NCBI GenBank assembly: GCA_046050105.1
Contig: JBJOQE010000010.1
Span: forward strand, 1-11,969
Length of the DNA stretch: 11,969 bases
Direction: 5' to 3'
DNA from: JAYQPD01 sp046050105
Lineage (GTDB): Bacteria; Patescibacteriota; Minisyncoccia; Phycocordibacterales; UBA918
Below, piece after piece: positions 7,082 to 11,969 of the stretch. The notes under the pieces are model-generated. The model was not told the DNA's origin. It searched no databases and saw only the letters and a list, made by a program, of their open reading frames with translations. The stretch's first letter is position 1. Each line of letters starts with the position of its first letter. The position numbers and the translations under genes were made by a program.

Positions 7082-7087
7082 AATATA
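7082..7087 (-). promoter_or_regulatory. Candidate -10 box for a leaderless frr transcript
   Basis: TATATT on the minus strand ends exactly 6 nt before the frr ATG at 7075, placing a normal start site on or next to the A of ATG. No good -35 box is seen 16-18 bp upstream. The same geometry occurs before holB. A second -10-like box, TATAGT at 7108-7113, has TTGCGG 15 bp upstream (7129-7134) and is an alternative. Both are weak on their own. Confidence 0.3.
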
Positions 7088-7125
7088 TAAAAGGTGAATA
7101 CGCTAATACTATAGGGGGTGTACGG

Positions 7126-7764
7126 TTACCGCAACTCTGATTCCCGCTGTTCCAAGAGCGCATGTTCGAGTAGCATTTTAGGCGACGCACCACGTGCTTC
7201 AATATAGCGGCGTGCCGTGAGAAGCGCATGAGGTGTGCCCTTCTGTTCAACTCGCTCCGCGGCTCTATGTTCAAGCGAGATAAGTATACGCTCCATCACT
7301 CTTTCGTCTTTGTCTTTAGTTGCGCGTGTAATTTCTCGCAGTGCGTCACGAAGTGGGAGTGAAACGAATGCTTCTGTCGTACTCTCCTCGCCGTTTTCCA
7401 TGTTGTGTTCCACTACACGCGAACGGAGTGTGGGGAGTAGAGGTGATGATTGCGGAAGAATAAACACAAAGCGTGCACTTGCGGGAGGGTCCTCGGTGAG
7501 TTTCAGAAGTGCATTTTGTGCTTCGTGTCCGATGCTATCGGCAGCAATGATAAGGGTGAGCTTTGCGTGACTGAGTGGACGCTGGAGTGATACTCTGCTA
7601 AGTTCGCGCACATCTTCGATGCTTAGCTGCTCACGTAGTGTATACACAATATCGCTATGGGGTATACGCGTGAAAGGTATGTCGAGTACTTCTTCAAGGG
7701 TACGCACCACCGCTTCACGGTTTCCACGAATGAGTGTGGCATGATGCAAAAGTTCGATGCTCAT
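7126..7764 (-). CDS. holB: DNA polymerase III delta'-like clamp-loader protein, P-loop region absent
   Basis: About 212 residues. The core matches the delta'/AAA+ clamp-loader family: IIAADSIGHEAQNALLKLTE followed by DPPASARFVFILP (about residues 72-104) corresponds to the Walker B/sensor-1 region with the A-x-N-A-L-L-K-x-x-E-[DE]-P-P signature, and LLPTLRSRV (109-117) is the usual sensor segment. IEDVRELSR (about 49-57) is also typical. The family normally has 300 or more residues with an N-terminal Walker A segment and often a zinc module; here the protein starts just before this core (MSIELLHHATLIRGN), so no P-loop exists. It may be a structural, non-ATP-binding subunit. The frame is open to 7782, but ATG 7764 fits the family and sits 6 nt below a TATATT box. 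The C-terminal third is helical and not diagnostic. Confidence 0.75.
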   Translation of the reverse strand: MSIELLHHATLIRGNREAVVRTLEEVLDIPFTRIPHSDIVYTLREQLSIEDVRELSRVSLQRPLSHAKLTLIIAADSIGHEAQNALLKLTEDPPASARFVFILPQSSPLLPTLRSRVVEHNMENGEESTTEAFVSLPLRDALREITRATKDKDERVMERILISLEHRAAERVEQKGTPHALLTARRYIEARGASPKMLLEHALLEQRESELR

Positions 7765-7770
7765 GCAGGC

Positions 7771-7776
7771 AATATA
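7771..7776 (-). promoter_or_regulatory. Candidate extended -10 promoter for a leaderless holB transcript
   Basis: TGG-TATATT on the minus strand (TGG at 7777-7779) is an extended -10 element that ends 6 nt before the ATG at 7764. No convincing -35 box is present. The start site would fall at the start codon itself, which also argues against the upstream ATG at 7782. Confidence 0.35.
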
Positions 7777-7798
7777 CCACAACCGCTATGCGACATTG

Positions 7799-8128
7799 CT
7801 ACGCACTCGCGAGCCCTACGCGAGTAAGGAGGTCGATGCATTCACTTCTGAATGCCGCCGATTCCTCCAGGATGAGTTCGTCGATATTTGGCACCCGTGC
7901 CTTAAGTACCTCGGCAAGTTCTGCGGGGTCGGTGCACAGAGCCACAGCGGCAGAAAGTGCCGATGCTTCTTCGTCGCTCATCTCTGAGACCGCACGCACC
8001 ATGGCGCTTTCCATCACCAGCTCACCGATGCGGGCAAGCATATCTTCCTGTGCTGCAGGCTCGAGGTCGGCAATGCCGAGCAGTTCACCGAGGTCCTTTT
8101 GTTCGAGTGTTGTGGTGTCCATACTCAT
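7799..8128 (-). CDS. Small acidic helical protein of unknown function
   Basis: A 109-aa, all-helical, acidic, Leu/Ala/Glu-rich protein with no membrane segment or signal peptide. The pattern is: an N-terminal helix-turn with L-G-I-x-x-L (about 17-22); a helix with IGELVMESAMVRAVSEM (34-50); SDEEASAL (51-58); a D-P-A-E-L turn; and a final helix VPNIDELILEESAAFRSE (79-96). This layout resembles small proteins common in parcubacterial genomes that I recall under DUF5663, but I cannot verify that. It starts 3 nt after the stop of the giant gene (or at a second ATG, 8122), without a Shine-Dalgarno sequence, so it is almost certainly cotranscribed and perhaps translated by reinitiation. A partner or chaperone role for the giant protein is a guess. 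The stop is TAG. Confidence 0.8.
   Translation of the reverse strand: MSMDTTTLEQKDLGELLGIADLEPAAQEDMLARIGELVMESAMVRAVSEMSDEEASALSAAVALCTDPAELAEVLKARVPNIDELILEESAAFRSECIDLLTRVGLASA
7805..7825 (-). repeat. Hairpin at the 3' end of the small-protein gene
   Basis: ACTCGCG and CGCGAGT form a perfect 7-bp, GC-rich stem with a 7-nt loop, ending 3 nt before the TAG codon. No T-tract follows, so it is not a classic terminator. It might protect the 3' end of the upstream transcript or reduce read-through before the holB promoter. Confidence 0.35.
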
Positions 8129-8131
8129 ACA

Positions 8132-11100
8132 TTATGCCGCACGCGTTGGCGCAGTCTTGATAATATGTTCCGAAACTTTGTCGAGGTAGGCATCAAGCTT
8201 CATATTCGGGTCTTGTGTGGTGTCGGCGTTTGATACTTGCTTTAGGTAGTCCATCCAACGGTTCATGGAGCTCACCTCAATGTTGTTCTGCGCAGCAAAG
8301 GTGCTCCACGCCTGTGGAGGTGCACTCAAGAGCTCTGATTTAATCTGCCCGAGCGTCATACCCTTTAATACGTCGTGCGCACCACGTTCGTTTACGGTAG
8401 TGCTTAAGAGTGATGAGAAGAAGCTGGTCTCCGGGCGCTTCCCGTCGAGTGTACGCACAATTGATTCGCGCTGTTCAGCGACGAGCTTTGGGTCAACAAG
8501 GTTATCAACCTCCGTTGAGACATCTACGAGACTATTTTCACTCTCACTGAGTCCAAGATCAGTTTTTCCATCAGGTGTGCGCAGGTCTTCAACGTTTGTG
8601 GAAGGCTCCTCGTTCTCTAAACCTCTTGGTCCTTCATATGAAGCGTCTGCAACTGAGGTATTGTTACTCATCAGGTCGCGGTACATACGCTCGTCTGCCG
8701 CTACTTGAGCAGGGCTACGGCGGTCATCAATATTCACCGACGGTTCTTCGTTCATGAGCCCGCGTGGCGCATCTGCAACTGCAGTACGTGTCTCAATACC
8801 CCTGTCTTGCCATTTTTCCTCTTGCTCGAGACGATCTTCAATCTTAGGCTCTGGTTTTACTTCAGGAGCAGGTGTTTCAATTTTAGGCTCTGGAGCTGTT
8901 GTTGGAGAAGCTGGTACATTACCACCATGACGCTCAATCTCTTTGTCTATAAGTTTTTCGTACAGATCAAGATTCACCTCCTGCCCTATCGGCATACGCG
9001 TGAAGTCGTTACTTTCGTAGCCCGGAAATACTTGCTGGCGCATTTCAGCATCCTTGCCTAGGTTGTCGAGCACTGTGTCTAAAATATGGTCACGCTCAGT
9101 GTTGCTCATCCCTTCAAACTTAGAGGCAAAATGCTTCTCTTCAGCAAGGTCCCATGGGTTATCGCCTTCCACCATTTTGTATTCGGTATGGAGCGGTGTG
9201 CTTTCAGGAACAGGAACTGCGTTGGGTGTTTTACCGTCACCATTTCCTCCACCGCGCTCTTCAATACCGCCAGCATCGGGTTTTTCAGGACTGTCAGGAA
9301 CATCTACTGCTCCGAGGTCCGGCGTTGTTATGGCGTCGAGGTATGCCCCCGTGGCCATAGCTGTTGTGGCGGCTGTGGTGACGCGCACCGCACCCACCAC
9401 TTTCTTCTTTGCCTCTTCGGTACCACGAATGGAGGTGAGTCGTTCACGAAGTCCACCATCAAATTCATTGACACCAGCTTGATTGAAATCAAGTTTTTGT
9501 GATTCTGTGTTGTAGAAATTGAGATTACTGTCCTGTTGTTTTTGGATGTCCTTGTTCCAGCTTTGTTCTGCAAGTGCTGCGATAAGCTGACCAGCTTTTG
9601 CACCAGCAAGTGCAGCAATAAGCGAAAGGCCGCCAGATGCTATTGCTGCCTTTGTTTTTAACGCAGTGAAGCCGGCACCAAGTGTTGCCGCACCAAGAGA
9701 GGTCATCATGGTGCGCTTGTCCTCAGGGATTTTGTTCCACCAAGCGCGGATACCCGTGAGGGCTTGTTGCTGTGGTTCTGAAACGGCAGAGTACTGGCGC
9801 TCAATAAGATCACGTGAGCTGCGAGCAATGGTGCGGCCAATTTCACGACGCTTGAGACCTTCGTTCCATTTGCTGAGCTTCTCACTGTCATCTGCGTTCT
9901 GCGCAATGCGCCCTTTGATGCGTGCATCCATCGCTTCAAAGCGCGACTTGGAGAAATCGACACGAGCATCGTTCATGGCGTGATAGAGTGCATCAAGCTC
10001 AGGCGTGTGCTTCGGGCCAACACCAAAGAACTTCCCTACGCCACGGCGTGTCTTTTCCCAGAATGTTCCGGTGCCAGAATTATAGGCACCGTAGTGCGCG
10101 TCAATTGCTTTCTCATATGCTGCACGAGCGTTCTTATAGGTTTCGTTTTTCTCGCGGAGCGTCGCAAGTGCTGAAGCTGTTTCAAGAGTTCCCTTTTCCA
10201 TGCCGTTCTTAATGGCGCTTTGGAGTGCAGCCTCCGAAGGCTGTACAGGGCCTTGCATGCCAGGGACGCGGGCCAGTGGTACTTCAGCTGCAGGTGGTAC
10301 AGCCTCAGCTGGAGAAGTAGTTACTGGCCGTGGGGGTAATTTGTCTAAGAGCTGCGTTGCGATAGTACTTGAAAGCTCATTGAGTCGTTCAAGTGACGTG
10401 GCAAGTTCTCCTTCAAGTGCAGGGTCTTGCTCTGCAGCTGCTCCCGCACGTTCTTCAAGGCGTTTCAAAAGATCCTTGGTAGTAACTAGAAGAGGTTGGT
10501 ATTCGGTAGTGTAGAGCGACCCTTCTGCAGTGATGATTGCCAGAGGGTTCGCTCGCGCAGCATTTCTGATGCGCGCATTGTAGGTGTCTACCAATTGTTT
10601 CATTTCAGTGAATGAAACAATGTTGTGCTTTTCAACTGCGGCAGGAGGTGTGAGAGCAGCGTCAGGTGTCTTTGGCGTTGAAGGAGAAAGGGTGATTTTC
10701 TCTATCTCTGCCTTTACATTCGTCACCCCATCCTCTGTTGCACGCATGAGCTCGTAGACATCCTTTGCGTCCTCGCGCTGGAATGTTCCTGCGGGAATAT
10801 CAAAAACATATTTACGAAGCTTACGCGCATTCGCAGTAAGTGTGCCGTAGCCATCCAGGTCTTTGTTGGTTCGAGGTCTGAGACCACGCTCTTTGAGTGT
10901 TTTCTGTATGTCGCCAAGAACTTCGTCTAGACGCTTAAGAATTTCCTTGCGTGCAGGTTCTTCATTGAGGCGACCAACAAGGTCGCTACTATCGATAGTA
11001 GCGACATCTCCTGTGTCGAGTCCTTTTACCCGAGGTGCTTTGTCACTACGTGATGATGGAGTGGCTGGAGCAAGGTCGACATCCAGCATCGCATCCTTCT

Positions 11101-11851
11101 GTGGTACAGGAGCCACCTCAAGACCCTGCACCGCAGAGACCAAAGCGTCATACTTTCTCTGTAATCGCTCAATGGAATTTTGGTAAATGGGGCTTTTCCT
11201 CTTTCCAAAAGACTCTATCTTGTGAATTTCCGAACTCACCTCGCGGTATGCTTTTTGATACGAGGCAAGTGTTTCAGGGTTTACTCCGCGTCGCTCTGCG
11301 TCTTTCATGTCAGCGTAGGAACGCATCACGCCTTGATTGAGCTCGCGCTTCGCCTCAGCGATGCTCAGCGACTGTGGACCGTAGGTAATGCGAATGCTAT
11401 CAAGATTTACGCCTTGGCGGAGAGCTTCTTGCGGTGATGTGGCGGGCGGAAGCTTTTTTGTAAGTGCATGATAAGCAGCGTCAAAATCATGATATTTCAC
11501 TTGAAGGTCACTCACGAACTCATTGGTAAGCTCCTCACCTTTCTTTTTCATCACATCATGTGCACGGAGTGCTTTTATGAATGCATCATATGAACTACCG
11601 AACAAAGCGAACGCCTCCTTAGCCTCAGGGGGCACTTTGTTTGTGGTGGTAGCTGCGTACTCTTTTACGTGGCGTGAGTTGATGAACTTCCAAAGACCGG
11701 GAACCGTAATCTCGTCTTCAGCAAGTGCACCTTCATCAGATTCTTTGTCAGCGTCAGTCGAAGGAGTCTGAACACCGTTCCTCATATCGTTGCGCATTTT
11801 TGCAACCTCTGCGAGCTCTTCAAAAGACTTTATAGGAGTTTTCTCATTCAT
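8132..11851 (-). CDS. Giant predicted membrane protein with a LysM-like domain
   Basis: A 1239-aa protein I cannot assign to a named family. Counted from ATG 11851: residues 1-705 are mostly charged, Lys/Glu/Ala-rich helices with probable coiled coils, split by Pro/Thr/Ser-rich linkers near 245-275, 385-405 and 505-540. Residues 713-762 are Gly/Ala-rich and hydrophobic, enough for two glycine-zipper-like membrane helices; 817-842 is a weaker third. A Pro/Gly linker then leads to a LysM-like domain (890-963) beginning YKMVEGDNPWDLAEEK and ending MPIGQEVNLDLYE, longer than canonical LysM. Next come a PEPK/PAPE-rich spacer (about 983-1006), two copies of a PRGL-NEEPS-N motif, and a helical C-terminus. 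There is no signal peptide. Three membrane passes would put the LysM part outside and the 700-residue helical part inside. A TTG at 11863 directly abuts the -10 box and cannot be the start. Confidence 0.88.
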   Translation of the reverse strand: MNEKTPIKSFEELAEVAKMRNDMRNGVQTPSTDADKESDEGALAEDEITVPGLWKFINSRHVKEYAATTTNKVPPEAKEAFALFGSSYDAFIKALRAHDVMKKKGEELTNEFVSDLQVKYHDFDAAYHALTKKLPPATSPQEALRQGVNLDSIRITYGPQSLSIAEAKRELNQGVMRSYADMKDAERRGVNPETLASYQKAYREVSSEIHKIESFGKRKSPIYQNSIERLQRKYDALVSAVQGLEVAPVPQKDAMLDVDLAPATPSSRSDKAPRVKGLDTGDVATIDSSDLVGRLNEEPARKEILKRLDEVLGDIQKTLKERGLRPRTNKDLDGYGTLTANARKLRKYVFDIPAGTFQREDAKDVYELMRATEDGVTNVKAEIEKITLSPSTPKTPDAALTPPAAVEKHNIVSFTEMKQLVDTYNARIRNAARANPLAIITAEGSLYTTEYQPLLVTTKDLLKRLEERAGAAAEQDPALEGELATSLERLNELSSTIATQLLDKLPPRPVTTSPAEAVPPAAEVPLARVPGMQGPVQPSEAALQSAIKNGMEKGTLETASALATLREKNETYKNARAAYEKAIDAHYGAYNSGTGTFWEKTRRGVGKFFGVGPKHTPELDALYHAMNDARVDFSKSRFEAMDARIKGRIAQNADDSEKLSKWNEGLKRREIGRTIARSSRDLIERQYSAVSEPQQQALTGIRAWWNKIPEDKRTMMTSLGAATLGAGFTALKTKAAIASGGLSLIAALAGAKAGQLIAALAEQSWNKDIQKQQDSNLNFYNTESQKLDFNQAGVNEFDGGLRERLTSIRGTEEAKKKVVGAVRVTTAATTAMATGAYLDAITTPDLGAVDVPDSPEKPDAGGIEERGGGNGDGKTPNAVPVPESTPLHTEYKMVEGDNPWDLAEEKHFASKFEGMSNTERDHILDTVLDNLGKDAEMRQQVFPGYESNDFTRMPIGQEVNLDLYEKLIDKEIERHGGNVPASPTTAPEPKIETPAPEVKPEPKIEDRLEQEEKWQDRGIETRTAVADAPRGLMNEEPSVNIDDRRSPAQVAADERMYRDLMSNNTSVADASYEGPRGLENEEPSTNVEDLRTPDGKTDLGLSESENSLVDVSTEVDNLVDPKLVAEQRESIVRTLDGKRPETSFFSSLLSTTVNERGAHDVLKGMTLGQIKSELLSAPPQAWSTFAAQNNIEVSSMNRWMDYLKQVSNADTTQDPNMKLDAYLDKVSEHIIKTAPTRAA
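8567..8782 (-). repeat. Two imperfect copies of a short peptide motif in the giant protein
   Basis: Residues encoded at 8714-8782 (VADAPRGLMNEEPSVNIDD onward) recur at 8567-8653 as VADASYEGPRGLENEEPSTN onward. Shared positions are V-A-D-A, P-R-G-L, N-E-E-P-S, N-[IV]-[ED]-D and R-[ST]-P, and the second copy has four extra residues before PRGL. The copies are separated by about 20 residues. The region is acidic and likely disordered; the motif could be a binding peptide presented outside the cell. Confidence 0.75.
8963..9184 (-). other. LysM-like domain region within the giant protein
   Basis: The segment opens with YKMVEGDNPWDLAEEKH, matching the LysM opening Y-x-V-x-x-G-D-[TN]-x-W-x-[IL]-A, and closes with IGQEVNLDLYEKL, matching the usual P-G-Q-x-[IL]-x-[IL] end. 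Between them is a longer helical insert. LysM domains bind N-acetylglucosamine-containing glycans such as peptidoglycan, which would place this part at the wall. Confidence 0.6.
10594..10621 (-). repeat. Inverted repeat with 11-bp perfect arms inside the giant gene
   Basis: Arms ATTGTTTCATT (10594-10604) and AATGAAACAAT (10611-10621) are perfectly complementary around a 6-nt loop. The transcript would form an 11-bp hairpin. It encodes residues of the IVSFTEMKQ segment of the giant protein. The stem is AT-rich and no T-tract follows, so it is not a terminator. Confidence 0.7.
10982..11005. repeat. Perfect 24-bp palindrome inside the giant gene
   Basis: The half-site GTCGCTACTATC (10982-10993) is followed without a gap by its exact reverse complement (10994-11005); the symmetry ends at the next base on each side. 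It lies in frame with the giant gene and encodes VATIDSSD. It could be a dimeric protein-binding site, or in RNA a 10-bp stem with a UCGA tetraloop. It is the most extreme symmetry in the window. Confidence 0.85.
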
Positions 11852-11863
11852 AAGCGTACGCAA

Positions 11864-11872
11864 AGTATACCA
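11864..11872 (-). promoter_or_regulatory. Extended -10 promoter of the giant gene
   Basis: TGG-TATACT on the minus strand (TATACT 11864-11869, TGG 11870-11872) is an extended -10 element in the 53-nt gap between the upstream stop and the giant gene. No -35 match is seen (ACTACC at 17-bp spacing). The start site would be near 11857, giving a leader of only about 5 nt before ATG 11851. Confidence 0.45.
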
Positions 11873-11904
11873 CCAAGCTCTGCATGGGTAGTGTTGATAT
11901 CCTC

Positions 11905-11969
11905 TTAGTTTCGATAGCGGGCAGCGATGCGCATTTCGACCTTGGTGCGTGCCGTGCCATAGCGGTCGC
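11905..11969 (-). CDS. C-terminal end of an unidentified gene, cut by the window edge
   Basis: One minus-strand frame reads DRYGTARTKVEMRIAARYRN and ends at TAA (11905-11907). The other two frames stay open too, but this one has a charged, Arg-rich, protein-like composition and ends at a sensible distance before the giant gene's promoter. Twenty residues do not allow identification. Confidence 0.45.
   Translation of the reverse strand, partial: DRYGTARTKVEMRIAARYRN

Noticed and set aside
7126..7782. holB start at 7782
   Set aside because: The six extra residues do not fit the family, and the ATG lies upstream of the TATATT box that likely sets the transcript start.
8132..11863. TTG start at 11863 for the giant gene
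   Set aside because: The TTG touches the -10 box (11864-11869), so it would not be in the transcript; ATG 11851 follows four codons later.
1..11969. Alternative genetic code with TGA as glycine
   Set aside because: Three genes end in TGA exactly at ATGA overlaps or before the next gene, and no family is extended or repaired by reading through.
1..11969. tRNA, rRNA, CRISPR array, insertion sequence or prophage
   Set aside because: I looked for cloverleaf-like stems, regularly spaced repeats, transposase motifs and terminal repeats and saw none; the window is densely coding on one strand.

Overview
This window looks like chromosomal DNA from a member of the Candidate Phyla Radiation (Patescibacteria), most likely a parcubacterium-like lineage. 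Four things suggest this: a bacterial-type prolyl-tRNA synthetase without its editing insertion, a DNA polymerase III delta'-like protein without the P-loop region, a half-length MreD, and a very large lysine/alanine/glutamate-rich envelope protein with no clear relative. TGA serves as the stop codon of mreC, mreD and the PBP2 gene inside 4-nt overlaps, so the code is standard and the recoded Gracilibacteria/Absconditabacteria lineages are excluded. The lineage call is inference from gene content, not from a marker search.

Every supported gene is on the minus strand, so the window reads from high to low coordinates. In reading order it holds: the last codons of an unidentified gene (11969-11905); a promoter and a giant 1239-aa predicted membrane protein with a LysM-like domain (11851-8132); a small helical protein 3 nt behind it (8128-7799); a delta'-like clamp-loader ATPase remnant (7764-7126); ribosome recycling factor frr (7075-6524); the site-2 protease rseP (6506-5415); a hairpin and a promoter; proS (5326-4061); then the elongation (rod) cluster mreB, mreC, mreD and PBP2/mrdA (4040-106), whose members overlap or nearly touch. 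A strong promoter at 46-73 starts a new unit that leaves the window at its left end. There is no tRNA, rRNA, CRISPR array, insertion sequence or plus-strand gene that I can support, and no gene-free stretch above about 105 nt.

Functionally, the left half is a cell-elongation module: MreB filaments, the MreC/MreD membrane partners and the PBP2 transpeptidase build lateral wall peptidoglycan. The middle (frr-rseP-proS) keeps the order familiar from Firmicutes-type genomes, frr-uppS-cdsA-dxr-rseP-proS, but the three lipid and isoprenoid genes are missing. The right half is the least explained part: the giant protein, its small neighbour, and unusual DNA symmetry inside the giant gene, including a perfect 24-bp palindrome and an 11-bp-arm inverted repeat. 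Start codons almost never have a Shine-Dalgarno sequence. The starts of holB and frr instead have a TATATT box exactly 6 nt upstream, which suggests leaderless transcripts.
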